A DNA stretch of 64,000 nt from Xanthomonas chitinilytica (GCF_026107455.2 NZ_JAPCHY010000008.1:62001-126000); one strand, 5' to 3'; shown: positions 48,816 to 59,541, numbered from the stretch's first letter. Notes: generated by a model from the sequence alone, not told the origin. Numbers and translations: made by a program.

Positions 48816-50738
48816 TCATGCCTCGTCGTTGCGCAGTTCCCTGACCTGCCGTTCCAGCGTCGCCGCGTCGGCCGCGGCGCCATCCAGCGGCGCGGCCGCC
48901 ACCACCTCGACGTGCGCGCGGAAGCGCCGCGGCACCCGCATCCGGCCCAGGCGGCTGTCGCGACGGCTCCACATGCTGGTCCACATGCCCTTGAGCGCCA
49001 TCGGCACCACCGGCACCGCGCGGCGCTGCAGGATCTTCTCCACGCCGGACTTGAACGGCGCCATCTCGCCATCCCTGGTCAACGCGCCCTCGGGGAAGAT
49101 GCAGACCAGCTCGCCCTCGGCCAGTGCCGCGTCCACCGCGTCGAAGGCGCGCTGCATCAGCCCGGCGTCCTCCTTCGGGCTGGCGATGGGAATGGCCTTG
49201 GCGGTGCGGAAGATCCAGCGCAGCACCGGGATGTTGAAGATCCGGTAATACATGACGAAGCGCACCGGGCGCGGCACCACCGCCGCCAGGATCAGCGCGT
49301 CCATGTAGCTGACGTGGTTGCAGACCAGCAGCGCCGCGCCCTCGTCGGGCACGTTGGCCTCGATGCCGCGCACGCGCAGCCGGTACAGCGTGCGCACCAT
49401 CAGCCAGCTGAGGAAGCGCATCAGGAACTCGGGCACGATGCTGAAGATCCAGATCGCCACCAGCGTGTTGGCGATGGCCAGCGCGAGGAACAGCTGCGGG
49501 ATGCTCAGGCCGGGCATCGGCACGGTGTGGCCGAACAGCGTCAGTTGCTTCAGTTGCAGCAGCAGGCCGATGACCGCGGCCAGCACGATGAAGCCGGAGT
49601 TCTGGATGTTCAGAGCGGCGAACACGCGCGACATCTCCGATTTCGGCGTGCGGCTCTGGATCAGCGCGAACAGCGGCACCACGAAGAAGCCGGTGAACAG
49701 GCCGATGCCGAGCAGGTCGACGATGATGCGCGTGCTGCCCGGCTGCTGCGCGAACTGCGCCAGCGAAAGGCCTTGCGCGGTGGCGGTGCCGGCGCGGGCG
49801 AAATACAGGTCGAGCAGGAACGCGCTCATGCCGAACGCGCCCAACGGCACCAGGCCGATTTCGACGGTGCGCGCCGACAGCTTCTCGCACAGCAGCGAGC
49901 CGGTGCCGGTGCCGATGGAGAACAGTGCCAGCGCGAAGATGTAGAGCGTGGGTTCGCCGCCGAGGTTGACCACCGCATAGCTGGGCAGCTGCGAGGTCAG
50001 CACGGTGCCGACGAACCAGAACCACGACACGCCGAGGATGGCGTTGCGCACCGCCAGCTGCTTCCTGGCCATGCGCAGCACCGCCACCGATTCGGGCAGC
50101 GGATTCCAGTTGATCTTCAGGTCCGGGGCGCCGGCGTCCACGCGCGGGATCCGCCGCGCCACCAGGTTGCCGGCCACCGCCAGCGCGATCACCACGGTGG
50201 CCGCGGTCGCCGGACCGTGGCTGCCGGCGACCTGGAAGATCAGGCCACCGACGATCATGCCGGTCAGGATCGACAGCGAGGTGCCCATCTCCACCAGGCC
50301 GTTGCCGCCGGTCAGCTCCTCCGGCTTGAGGATCGAGGGCAGCACCGAGTACTTCACCGGGCCGAACAGGGTCGATTGCATGCCGGTGCAGAACAATGCC
50401 ACCAGCAGCACCGGCATGCTCTGGGTGAGGAAGCCGATGGCGGCCAGCGACATGACCGCGATCTCCATCGTCGTGGTGATCACGATCAGCCGCTGCTTCT
50501 CCAGCTTCTCGGCGATCTGCCCGGCGATGGCCGAGAACAGGAAGTAGGGCAGGATGAACAGCGCCGGTGCCAGGTTGGTGTAGAGCGTGCGCTGGTCGTC
50601 GTCCACGCCCAGGAAGAACAGCAGGCCGATGATCGCCTGGCGGTAGACGTTGTCGTTGAACGCGCCCAGCGCCTGGACGATGAAGAACGGCAGGAAGCGG
50701 CGCTGCCGCAGCAGGGAAAACTGGCTATGACCGGACAT
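48816..50738 (-). CDS. MFS lysophospholipid-transporter-like / acyltransferase fusion
   Basis: In 640 residues, an N-terminal MFS domain of about 12 helices (LGAFNDNVYRQAIIGLLFFL, typical of LplT) spans ~1-420. A PlsC-type acyltransferase covers ~440-620, with motif I NHVSYMDAL (H-x4-D) and motif III FPEGALTRDG. LplT flips lysophospholipids inward and PlsC/Aas re-acylates them. Here the two are joined in one chain, but the acyl-ACP synthetase part found in longer Aas fusions is absent. The strong AAGGAGGG before the ATG fixes the start. It is separated from the FUSC gene by ~70 bp and is probably expressed with it. Confidence 0.9.
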   Translation of the reverse strand: MSGHSQFSLLRQRRFLPFFIVQALGAFNDNVYRQAIIGLLFFLGVDDDQRTLYTNLAPALFILPYFLFSAIAGQIAEKLEKQRLIVITTTMEIAVMSLAAIGFLTQSMPVLLVALFCTGMQSTLFGPVKYSVLPSILKPEELTGGNGLVEMGTSLSILTGMIVGGLIFQVAGSHGPATAATVVIALAVAGNLVARRIPRVDAGAPDLKINWNPLPESVAVLRMARKQLAVRNAILGVSWFWFVGTVLTSQLPSYAVVNLGGEPTLYIFALALFSIGTGTGSLLCEKLSARTVEIGLVPLGAFGMSAFLLDLYFARAGTATAQGLSLAQFAQQPGSTRIIVDLLGIGLFTGFFVVPLFALIQSRTPKSEMSRVFAALNIQNSGFIVLAAVIGLLLQLKQLTLFGHTVPMPGLSIPQLFLALAIANTLVAIWIFSIVPEFLMRFLSWLMVRTLYRLRVRGIEANVPDEGAALLVCNHVSYMDALILAAVVPRPVRFVMYYRIFNIPVLRWIFRTAKAIPIASPKEDAGLMQRAFDAVDAALAEGELVCIFPEGALTRDGEMAPFKSGVEKILQRRAVPVVPMALKGMWTSMWSRRDSRLGRMRVPRRFRAHVEVVAAAPLDGAAADAATLERQVRELRNDEA

Positions 50739-50806
50739 CGGCCCTCCTTGGTTGCGCCGCAGCCTAGCAGACACCGGCGGCGTCCGGCTTGTCGGCGTCC
50801 GGCCGC

Positions 50807-53020
50807 TCAGCCCGGCAGCGCGGGGGCGGCCGCGGCCGGTGCGGGCGGTTGCGGTGCGCTGGCGGCATTGGCGGCCTCGCGCAGCCGCGGCAGCAATTGC
50901 AGCATCAGCGCCAGCTGGGTGCGGATCAGCCGCAGGCGGCCGTCGAGCTCGTCGGGCATCTGCTCCAGCGCCTGCGCCAGGGCGGCATCGGCGCTTTCGT
51001 CGGCGGCCGGCAGCGGCTGCCGCGCCGACAGCGCGGCGGCGATCCGTTCCAGCGCCTGGCGCAGGTGCTCGCCGCCCTGGCCGATCAGCGCATCGTCGCC
51101 GTAGCCGTCCAGGCGCACGCGGTGCGCGCCCAGTGCCGACAGGTAGCCCAGCAGGGTGTTGGACAGGGCCAGGAAGCGGAAGCCGGCGTCCAGGTTGCGG
51201 CGCAGGTAGCCCGGCTCGCGCAGCATGTTGCCCAGCGCGGCCGAGAGCGCGGCGTCGGCGTTGTGCATGTCGCGGCGGGCGACGCGGTAGGGCAGGTCGT
51301 CGCGCATGCCGCTGTGGTACTGCCCCAGCACCTCCTGCAGGTAGCGGGCGCAGCTGGCCACCACGTTGGCCATTACCAGGTGCAGGCGCCGGCCCTGCCA
51401 GTCGGGCAGGATCAGGAACGACGCGGCGGCGGCGATCAGGCAGCCGATCAGGGTATCGAGCAGGCGCGGCCAGATCAGCACGAAGCCGTCGCCGAGCAGG
51501 TTGAAGCACACCAGCGCCATCACCGTGATCGCGGCGGTGGCGAGCAGGTAGCGGTCGCTGCGGGTGACGAAGAACAGCAGCGCGGCCAGCAACGCCAGCA
51601 GCAGCTGCGCCTCGGTGCCGGGGAACAGCTGCATCAGCGCCCAGGTGGCGACCAGGCCGACGACGGTGCCGGCCATGCGCTGCACCAGCCGCAGGCGGGT
51701 GGCGCCGTAGTGCGGGCGGCAGACGAACACGGTGGTGAGCAGGATCCAGTAGCCGTTGCGCACGTCCAGCAGGTGGGTCAGCGCGTAGCCGCAGACCAGC
51801 GCGATGGCCACGCGCAGGCCATGGCGGAACAGCACCGAGCCGGGCGTGAGCTGCTGGCGCAGGCGCAGCGCCATCTCCCCCAGGGTGTGCGGGGTGGAAT
51901 CGCGCAGGCGGGTGTCGATGTTGTCCAGCGTGCTGTCGGCGAGCGAGGCCTCGGACAGCTGCCGCTCGATCGTGCGCAGGTTGCTGCACAGCAGTTCCAG
52001 CGAGCCGAGCAGTCGGCGCCAGCCGGGGGTGTGCTGGGTGTGCAGGAACGCCAGCGAGGCGTCCAGGTCGGCCATCGCCTGCCGGGTATGTTCGCCGTAG
52101 ACGAACGGCTGGCGCAGGCGGATCGCCTCGCCCAGCCGCGCGCAGGCCTTGCCCTGCATCTCCAGCACGCGGTGGCAGCGGTACAGCACGTCGCTGTGGA
52201 AGAAGGCCTCGGTCAGCGCCTCGTACGGGTAGTGCGAGGAACTGGCGCGCTCGTGGAAGTCCTGCGCCATGTAGTACAGGCGGAAGTACAGCCCGGACTG
52301 CACGCCGGGCCGGCCGGAGCGGCCGAAGCGGGCCAGGATCGCGCCCTTGGCGGCGTTGAGCGCGGCCACCACCCGTGCGTTCTGCTCGGCCAGCGCCAGC
52401 CGCCGCGCCTGCAGGGTGTCCTCGCGCACCGGTTCGAACAACGCCGCCTTCAGCCGCAGGTAGCGGCCCAGCTCCACGAACAGCCGCGCCAGCCGCTCGC
52501 GCACCGGGCGGTTGGCGAACAGCGCCGTCCATAGGATCGACAGCAGCCCGTACCAGGCCGCGCCGATGAGCAGGTGCGCGGCCTCGCGCCAGGCCAGCGA
52601 CGGGCCGCCGCCGCCGAGCTGGTCCAGCGCGATCATGGTGTAGATGGCCAGCGTCACCGTGGCCTGGGCGATGGAGGCGTAGCGCTCGCCCAGCGCGCCG
52701 AGCAGGGTCAGCGCGAACGCCGCCAGCGCCAGCGCCGCGGCGAACGGCAGCGGATGCGGGAACAGCGCGATCACCGCCGCCGCGGCGCCGGCGAAGCACA
52801 GCAGCGACAGCAGCACCGACTTGCTGCGGCCCCATACGTTGTCGTCGGTCTCGGCGATGGCGCTGGCGATGATGCCCAGGAACAGCCCCGGTATCGCCTG
52901 CAGCATCTGCTGCTGCCAGCACACCGCCAGCACCGTGGTCAGCGCGATGAACACCCGCAGCCCGTAGCTGGCCTTCTCATGGGCCCACAGGCGGCTGAGG
53001 CGGGATTCGACTGCGGGCAT
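50807..53020 (-). CDS. FUSC-family inner-membrane protein (YccS-like)
   Basis: The 737-residue protein has two membrane blocks of about six helices (about 20-165 and 385-520). Each is followed by a cytosolic helical domain, as in YccS/YhfK. Landmarks are IPGLFLGIIASAIAETDDNV and GYALTHLLDVRNGYWILLTT, the latter conserved in the FUSC second half. FUSC proteins are linked to aromatic acid efflux (AaeB) or are uncharacterised. The start at 53020 gives the usual distance to the first helix; the ATG at 53044 is an alternative, and neither has a good Shine-Dalgarno. Confidence 0.87.
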   Translation of the reverse strand: MPAVESRLSRLWAHEKASYGLRVFIALTTVLAVCWQQQMLQAIPGLFLGIIASAIAETDDNVWGRSKSVLLSLLCFAGAAAAVIALFPHPLPFAAALALAAFALTLLGALGERYASIAQATVTLAIYTMIALDQLGGGGPSLAWREAAHLLIGAAWYGLLSILWTALFANRPVRERLARLFVELGRYLRLKAALFEPVREDTLQARRLALAEQNARVVAALNAAKGAILARFGRSGRPGVQSGLYFRLYYMAQDFHERASSSHYPYEALTEAFFHSDVLYRCHRVLEMQGKACARLGEAIRLRQPFVYGEHTRQAMADLDASLAFLHTQHTPGWRRLLGSLELLCSNLRTIERQLSEASLADSTLDNIDTRLRDSTPHTLGEMALRLRQQLTPGSVLFRHGLRVAIALVCGYALTHLLDVRNGYWILLTTVFVCRPHYGATRLRLVQRMAGTVVGLVATWALMQLFPGTEAQLLLALLAALLFFVTRSDRYLLATAAITVMALVCFNLLGDGFVLIWPRLLDTLIGCLIAAAASFLILPDWQGRRLHLVMANVVASCARYLQEVLGQYHSGMRDDLPYRVARRDMHNADAALSAALGNMLREPGYLRRNLDAGFRFLALSNTLLGYLSALGAHRVRLDGYGDDALIGQGGEHLRQALERIAAALSARQPLPAADESADAALAQALEQMPDELDGRLRLIRTQLALMLQLLPRLREAANAASAPQPPAPAAAAPALPG

Positions 53021-53185
53021 CGGCGAAAGGCGCGGCGGCGGCATGCGCCATTATCGCCCGCGGTCGCCCGTCCATGGCGGGCAGCCGCACAAGTCGTGCC
53101 GCGGGCGCGCGTCGTCGGGGTACGGCGGCACGCGGGCAGGAGCGGGGAGGGAAACCCCTGCCGGTGCGTGCCGCCGCACGAAAGC

Positions 53186-55312
53186 TCACAGTTCCAGTTG
53201 CACGCTCAGCGCGTAGGTGCGCGGCTCGCCGTAGCCGTTGCCGTCGCGGGTCCAGTAGCGGCGGTCGCCCAGGTTGGTGATCTCGGCGCGGAAGGTCACC
53301 GGACGCTGGTTCCAGCGGGTGCGGTAGTTGGCGCCGGCATCGACCAGGGTGAAGCCGGGCAGTTCCAGCAGGTTGTCGTCCTCGTACATGACCGCGTCGT
53401 AGCGCTTGACCGCGCCATGCAGGCTCAGGCCCGGTACCGCGGCCAGTTCGTAGTTGCTGTTGAGCGTGGCCTGGAACTTCGGCGTCAGGTGCGGGCGGTT
53501 GCCCAGCACCGCGGGTGCGGTGCGCAGGAACTCGGCGTCCAGCCAGGTGGCGCCGGCGCCGACGGTCCAGCCGGGCAGCAGCTGCAGGCGCCCGCCCACG
53601 TCCACGCCCTCGTAGCGGACTTCGCCGTCCTGCACGTAGTAGTTGTCGGCATTGCCGTAGCCGGCGCCGCGCTCGATGCGGAATACGGCCGCGTCCACGC
53701 CCCAGCGCGGCGCGTCGATCTTGTAGCCCAGCTCGTACTGGTGGCTTTCCAGCGGCGGCAGCAGCTCGTTGCGGTTCTCGTACTGGATGCCCGCCGTGCT
53801 GCCGCGTTCCAGCGATTCCACGTAGCTGGCGTACAGGGTCTGGTCCTGGCGCGGCTTGAACAGCAGCGCCAGCGTCGGCGTGGTCGCGGATTTCTCGTAG
53901 CTGCCGGTATGCGCGCCGGCCGGGTTCCAGCTGTCCTGCCGGTAGCGGGTGTGGCGCAGGCCGAGCAGCGCCTGCCAGTGCTCGCCGAAGTGGAGCGTGT
54001 CGCTGGCGAAGGCCGAGGCCTGCTCGACCCGGCTGCCGCGGTAGGTGTCGCGCGAATGGCTGCTGTGGTACTCCAGCCCGCTGGGCAGGTAGAGGTTGGA
54101 GTAGCCCAGCACGCTCCAGCTGTTGACCCGCGCCCAGCCGCTGTCGGCCTGCTGCCAGTCCAGCCCGGCCACCAGCTGGTGGCGCACCGCGCCGGTTTCG
54201 ATCTGGCCCTCGAGCAGCGCCTGCGCCATGTAGTTCTCGGCACGGTTGCCCAGGTCGTAGATGTAGGTGGTGGTGTCGCCCTCGCGGTTCTGCACGTAGT
54301 CCCAGATCTTGTTGATCGCCGAGCGGTACTTGCTGTAGCTCAGGTCCAGGCGCGCGCTCCACTGCTCGCCGATCCGCCACTTCAGAGCGGTCATCGCCGC
54401 CTGGGTCTCGACGTTGTAGTAGGTGTCGTGGATGGCGCGGCTGCGGCGCGCATCCAGCCGCCGCGGCAGCACGCCGTCGGTGTAGCTGGCGAAGTACACC
54501 ACCGGCGATTCGTTCTCCAGCTCGCGGTTCTGGTAGACCAGGTCCGCGGTCCAGGCAAGGGTCTCGCCCAGGCGCGCGTCCCAGCCCAGCGCGAGCATGC
54601 TGCGGTCGATATGGCTGTCGTTGTAGGTGTCGCCGTTCTCCTGCACCGCGTTGATGCGGTAGCCGAAGCGTTCGTCCTCGCCGAAGCGGCGGCTGTTGTC
54701 GAGGTGCGCGCTGAACACGCCGCCGTCGCGGTAGCCCAGGGTCAGGCTGGTCAGCGGCGTGTCGGTGGGCTTCTTGGTGATGTAGTCGAGGATGCCGCCC
54801 GGCGCGCCGAAGCCGTACATGAAGCCGGCCGCGCCCTTGAGCAGCTGCACCTGCTCCATCATCTCGTACGGCCACTGCGAACCGTAGGTGTACAGCGGCG
54901 TGCCGTTGAGCTTGAAGCTGGTGCTCTCGTGCAGGCGCAGGCCGCGCACGGCGATGGTGCTGTGCCAGCTGCTGTTGTAGGCGCCGACGTTGCCGGAGAC
55001 CGACGGGTCGGCGATGAAGGCCTGCGCCAGCGAGTTGACCTGGCGGTCCTGCAGCTGCGCGCTGTCCACGCGGGTGATCGAGAACGGAGTGTCGACGATC
55101 GCGCGCTCGCCCAGCGCGCCGGCGCTGGAACGGCCGCGTTCGGCGGTGACGCGGATGGCGTCCAGGTCGGTGGCGTCGTCGCTGCGGTCGGGGGTTGCCG
55201 GCTGCGCCTGGGCGAGCAGCGGCAGCAGCGCGGCGGCCAGCAGTGCCGCGCGGGGCATGCGCCGGGGGGCCGGCCGGTGGACGGCAGGAGTGGGGGAAGC
55301 CAGCAGGTGCAT
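53186..55312 (-). CDS. TonB-dependent siderophore receptor
   Basis: The protein of 708 residues has a long N-terminal signal region (APRRMPRAALLAAALLPLLA), a TonB box-like DLDAIRVTAE, a plug with DTPFSITRVDSAQLQDRQVN, LKGAAGFMYGFGAPGGILDY and NYITKK-like DYITKKPTD, and a 22-strand barrel. The C-terminus ends GEPRTYALSVQLEL. The plug pattern is that of hydroxamate/catecholate siderophore receptors rather than nutrient receptors. GGAGG precedes the ATG at 55312, and a Fur box lies ~130 bp upstream. No siderophore synthesis genes are adjacent, so it may import xenosiderophores. Confidence 0.92.
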   Translation of the reverse strand: MHLLASPTPAVHRPAPRRMPRAALLAAALLPLLAQAQPATPDRSDDATDLDAIRVTAERGRSSAGALGERAIVDTPFSITRVDSAQLQDRQVNSLAQAFIADPSVSGNVGAYNSSWHSTIAVRGLRLHESTSFKLNGTPLYTYGSQWPYEMMEQVQLLKGAAGFMYGFGAPGGILDYITKKPTDTPLTSLTLGYRDGGVFSAHLDNSRRFGEDERFGYRINAVQENGDTYNDSHIDRSMLALGWDARLGETLAWTADLVYQNRELENESPVVYFASYTDGVLPRRLDARRSRAIHDTYYNVETQAAMTALKWRIGEQWSARLDLSYSKYRSAINKIWDYVQNREGDTTTYIYDLGNRAENYMAQALLEGQIETGAVRHQLVAGLDWQQADSGWARVNSWSVLGYSNLYLPSGLEYHSSHSRDTYRGSRVEQASAFASDTLHFGEHWQALLGLRHTRYRQDSWNPAGAHTGSYEKSATTPTLALLFKPRQDQTLYASYVESLERGSTAGIQYENRNELLPPLESHQYELGYKIDAPRWGVDAAVFRIERGAGYGNADNYYVQDGEVRYEGVDVGGRLQLLPGWTVGAGATWLDAEFLRTAPAVLGNRPHLTPKFQATLNSNYELAAVPGLSLHGAVKRYDAVMYEDDNLLELPGFTLVDAGANYRTRWNQRPVTFRAEITNLGDRRYWTRDGNGYGEPRTYALSVQLEL

Positions 55313-55439
55313 CGATCGATCCTCCGCGGACAGCCGCTGACCGTCCGCCATCAGGGAAAGCGGTGGGGAAGGGATGGCTGGGTCGCGGAACTTCCCGAGG
55401 ACTCGGGAGCGATCGCCGCAGGCGGCGTAGACACTGGCT

Positions 55440-55458
55440 AATGAGAATTGTTCTCTTT
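55440..55458 (-). promoter_or_regulatory. Fur box of the siderophore receptor
   Basis: AATGAGAATTGTTCTCTTT matches the xanthomonad-style Fur palindrome AATGAGAATCATTCTCATT at 16 of 19 positions and carries the GAGAA/TTCTC arms. It lies in the intergenic region of the divergent receptor and M20 genes and could affect both. Confidence 0.8.
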
Positions 55459-55590
55459 TGTGGGCGGGCGGTCAACGGAAAACCGCGGGCGGCGAGCCTG
55501 TGCCTGCCGCAGGCCGCCGTATCCCGGGCGTGGACCGGTCGCCGTCCTGCCGCGGGTAACATCGGGGTTTGCCCGTTGGAGAGCCCGGCC

Positions 55591-56889
55591 ATGCACCTGC
55601 GCTACCTGCTTCCCCTGCTGCTGGCCCTGCCGGCCGCCGCCCCCGCGCAGGATGGCGCGCCGCCGGCCGACATGCGCGCGCTGCAGCCGCAGATGAGCGC
55701 CTGGCGCCGCGACATCCACCAGCATCCCGAACTCGGCGGGCAGGAAGTGCGCACCGCGCAACTGGTCGCCGACCAGCTGCGCGCGCTGGGCCTGGAGCCG
55801 CGCACCGGGCTGGCCCATACCGGCGTGGTCGCGGTGCTCAAGGGAGGCAGGCCCGGCCCGCGCATCGCGCTGCGCGCCGACATGGATGCGCTGCCGGTGA
55901 AGGAGGAAACCGGGCTGCCGTTCGCCTCCACCGCGACCACCACCTACCGCGGGCAGCCGGTCGGGGTGATGCACGCCTGCGGCCACGACATGCACGTGGC
56001 GATCCTGCTGGGCGTGGCGCAGGCGCTGGCGGCGCGCAGGGACACGCTGCCGGGCGAGGTGATGTTCGTGTTCCAGCCTTCGGAGGAAGGCCCGGCCGAA
56101 CCCGGCGCGCCGTTCGGGGCGAAGATGATGCTGGACGAAGGCGTGTTCGCCGATTTCATGCCCGACGCGGTATTCGGCCTGCACGTGTGGGCTGGGCTGC
56201 ATACCGGCCAGGTCGGTTTCCGCAGCGGGCCGTCGCTGGCCAGCGCCGACGAGTGGACGCTGACCGTGCGCGGCCGCCAGACCCACGGTTCGCGGCCGTG
56301 GGACGGGGTGGACCCGATCACCATCGGCGCGCAGATCCTGCTGGGCACGCAGAGCATGATCGCGCGCCAGGTGAACATCGCCGCCACCCCGGTGGTGCTG
56401 ACCGCCGGCCAGTTCAACAGCGGCGTGCGCTTCAACATCATCCCCGACCAGGCGGTGCTGGTCGGTACGCTGCGCACCTTCGACCCGGCCATGCGCGAGG
56501 ACGTGATCGCGCGCTTCCGCCGCATCGCCGACGATTACGCCCATGCCGGCGGCGGCAGCGCCGAGCTGGAAGTGCTCGGCAACGCGCCGGCCACGGTCAA
56601 CGATCCGGTGCTGGCGCGCGGCGTCGCCGCCTCGCTGCAGCGGGCGGTGGGGGCGGACAACGTGGTCGAGATGCCGTTGGTGACGGTGGCCGAGGACTTC
56701 TCGCAGTTCGCCAACGTGGCGCCGGGCGCGTACTTCTTCGTCGGTACCACCCCGATGGACAAGGACCCGGCGACGATGCCGATCAACCACTCGCCGCACT
56801 ACGCGCCGGACGAGGCGGCGCTGGAGGTCGGCAGCCGCGCGCTGCTGCAGGTGGCGCTGGACCATCTCGCCGGCGGCACACCGCGCTGA
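55591..56889 (+). CDS. exported M20-family amidohydrolase
   Basis: The 432-residue protein has signal peptide LRYLLPLLLALPAAAPAQ. The M20D peptidase fold contains metal ligands in GVMHACGHDMHVAILLG (Cys, His, Asp), the Glu pair in FVFQPSEEGPAEPGA, and a final ligand His in MPINHSPHYAPDE. Members hydrolyse N-acyl amino acids or hippurate. Here it is predicted to be periplasmic, which is less common than cytosolic family members. It is divergent from the siderophore receptor gene, so iron control through the shared Fur box is conceivable. Confidence 0.92.
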   Translation: MHLRYLLPLLLALPAAAPAQDGAPPADMRALQPQMSAWRRDIHQHPELGGQEVRTAQLVADQLRALGLEPRTGLAHTGVVAVLKGGRPGPRIALRADMDALPVKEETGLPFASTATTTYRGQPVGVMHACGHDMHVAILLGVAQALAARRDTLPGEVMFVFQPSEEGPAEPGAPFGAKMMLDEGVFADFMPDAVFGLHVWAGLHTGQVGFRSGPSLASADEWTLTVRGRQTHGSRPWDGVDPITIGAQILLGTQSMIARQVNIAATPVVLTAGQFNSGVRFNIIPDQAVLVGTLRTFDPAMREDVIARFRRIADDYAHAGGGSAELEVLGNAPATVNDPVLARGVAASLQRAVGADNVVEMPLVTVAEDFSQFANVAPGAYFFVGTTPMDKDPATMPINHSPHYAPDEAALEVGSRALLQVALDHLAGGTPR

Positions 56890-56906
56890 GGCGGGCGCCG
56901 GCGCGC

Positions 56907-57404
56907 CTAGGCGGGCTGCGACGCCGTCGCGGCACGCATGGCGCGGTAGCGCTGTTCCAGTTCCTGGCGGATCTCGCGGCGCTGCCGCCCCTGCTCGAAC
57001 CGGCGCCGTTCCTCGGGCGTGTGCGGCTCGCGCGGCGGCACCGGCGTGGGCCGCCCGTCCTCGTCCACCGCGACCATGGTGAAGAAACAGCTGTTGGTGT
57101 GGCGCACCGCGCGGGCGCGGATGTCCTCGGTGATGACCTTGATCCCCACTTCCATCGAGCTGCGGCCGGTGTAGTTGACCGAGGCCAGGAAGCTGACCAG
57201 CTCGCCGACCTGGATCGCCTCGCGGAAGGTCACCTGGTCCACCGACAGCGTCACCACGTAGCTGCCGGCGTAGCGGCTGGCGCAGGCGTAGGCGACTTCG
57301 TCGAGCAGCTTGAGCAGCGCGCCGCCGTGCACCTTGCCGGAGAAGTTGGCCATGTCCGGCGTCATCAGCACGGTCATGCTCAGTTGGGCGCTGCCTGGGG
57401 TCAT
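56907..57404 (-). CDS. acyl-CoA thioesterase (hotdog fold)
   Basis: This 165-residue protein has the single hotdog domain motif FSGKVHGGALLKLLDEVAYA and the motif FREAIQVGELVSFLASVNYT, as in the YciA/BACH group. Its C-terminal tail is Arg/Glu-rich and helical. It hydrolyses acyl-CoAs of unspecified chain length. The ATG overlaps the stop of the LysR gene by 4 nt, so the two are co-transcribed. Confidence 0.92.
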   Translation of the reverse strand: MTPGSAQLSMTVLMTPDMANFSGKVHGGALLKLLDEVAYACASRYAGSYVVTLSVDQVTFREAIQVGELVSFLASVNYTGRSSMEVGIKVITEDIRARAVRHTNSCFFTMVAVDEDGRPTPVPPREPHTPEERRRFEQGRQRREIRQELEQRYRAMRAATASQPA

Positions 57405-58348
57405 GCGGAAGGAGCCGGTGGCGATGGGTTCGAGGGTGGCATGTTCGCCGCGCGCAGGAAATCGACGAACACGCGCAGCTTGGGCGCGAGCTGCTCGCGC
57501 GAAGGGTAGTACAGGTGGAAGCCGGGGAACGGCGGCTGCCAGCCGTCGAGCAGGCGCAGCAGCCGGCCGGCGGCGACGTCCTGCTCGGCGGCGGCCTCGA
57601 ACACCTGCGCCAGCCCCAGCCCGGCGATCGCCGTGCGCCGGCCCAGGCCGCTGTCGTTGAACACCAGCGTGCCGCGGACCTCGACGCTGAAGTCGTGGCC
57701 GTCGCGGGTGAATTCCCAGGGCATGATCCGGCCGTCGCTGCGGCGGTAGCGGATGCAGGCGTGCCCGACCAGCGCTTCGGGCGTGGCCGGCGGCGGATGC
57801 CGCCGCAGGTAGTCCGGCGCGCCGACCACCACCAGCCGCTGCGGCGGTCCCAGCGGCACCGCGACCATGCCGTCGGCCAGCGACTCGCCCAGGCGGATGC
57901 CGGCATCGAAGCCCTCGGCCACCAGGTCGGTCAGCGCCGCCTGCACTTCCAGTTCGACCTCGACCTGCGGGTAGCGGGCGCAGAACGCCGGCAGGAACGG
58001 CAGCACCAGCCGCTCGACGGCGATCCGCGGCGCGGTGACGCGCAGGCGCCCGGCCGGCACGTCGCGGGTCTGCTCCAGCGCCTGCAGCGCGCCGCCGATG
58101 CGGGCCAGCGCGGGCGCGGTCTCGCGCAGCAGGCGCTCGCCCGGTTCGGTCAGGCCGACCCGGCGCGTGGTCCGGTGCAGCAGCCGGGTGCCGAGCCGGC
58201 GCTCCAGGCTGCGCACCGTCTGCGACAGCGCCGACGGCGACACCGCCAGCTCGGTCGCGGCGCGGCTGAAGCTGGCGTGCCGGGCGACGCAGGCGAACGC
58301 GGCCAGCGCCGGCAGCAGCGAGGGGTCGATTGTGAAGTCGGGCTTCAT
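57401..58348 (-). CDS. LysR-family transcriptional regulator
   Basis: The 315-residue protein has an N-terminal winged helix ([20 protein letters not shown], recognition helix [20 protein letters not shown]) followed by a type 2 periplasmic-binding-like effector domain. It resembles CrgA/DsdC-like xanthomonad regulators that control an adjacent, divergently transcribed oxidoreductase. Here that gene is the aldo/keto reductase at 58429. The effector is unknown. Confidence 0.92.
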   Translation of the reverse strand: MKPDFTIDPSLLPALAAFACVARHASFSRAATELAVSPSALSQTVRSLERRLGTRLLHRTTRRVGLTEPGERLLRETAPALARIGGALQALEQTRDVPAGRLRVTAPRIAVERLVLPFLPAFCARYPQVEVELEVQAALTDLVAEGFDAGIRLGESLADGMVAVPLGPPQRLVVVGAPDYLRRHPPPATPEALVGHACIRYRRSDGRIMPWEFTRDGHDFSVEVRGTLVFNDSGLGRRTAIAGLGLAQVFEAAAEQDVAAGRLLRLLDGWQPPFPGFHLYYPSREQLAPKLRVFVDFLRAANMPPSNPSPPAPSA

Positions 58349-58357
58349 TCCGAATGC

Positions 58358-58376
58358 GGATTATCCGGGTTTATCC
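58358..58376 (+). promoter_or_regulatory. candidate LysR operator between lysR and the aldo/keto reductase gene
   Basis: GGATTATCCGGGTTTATCC contains two TTTATCC/TTATCC direct elements and lies 9 bp from the lysR start and ~55 bp before the reductase start. The position fits an autoregulatory LysR site. Assigned by position and repetition only. Confidence 0.35.
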
Positions 58377-58428
58377 GCGGCCGGGCCACCGCCTACAGTG
58401 GCCTCCCCCTCTTCCACCGGAGCTGGCA

Positions 58429-59424
<996 letters not shown>

Positions 59425-59442
59425 GGCAGAAACAACAACGCC

Positions 59443-59541
59443 GTAGAGCGGAGCTTGCTCCGCTGGAGTGTTACCGGGAAAGCGCCCAGCGGAGCAAGCT
59501 CCCAGCGGAGCAAGCTCCCAGCGGAGCAAGCTCCGCTCTAC
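59443..59541. repeat. GTAG-type REP dimer with a triplicated 16-bp segment
   Basis: The left unit GTAGAGCGGAGCTTGCTCCG continues CTGG (59443-59466), and the right unit is its exact inverse (59518-59541). Between them, CCCAGCGGAGCAAGCT occurs three times in perfect tandem (59485-59500, 59501-59516, 59517-59532). The GTAG head and palindrome match the SMAG-type REPs of Stenotrophomonas. It separates convergent genes. Confidence 0.93.

Noticed and set aside
59485-59532. CRISPR or direct-repeat array
   Set aside because: Three abutting 16-bp copies without spacers inside a REP dimer.
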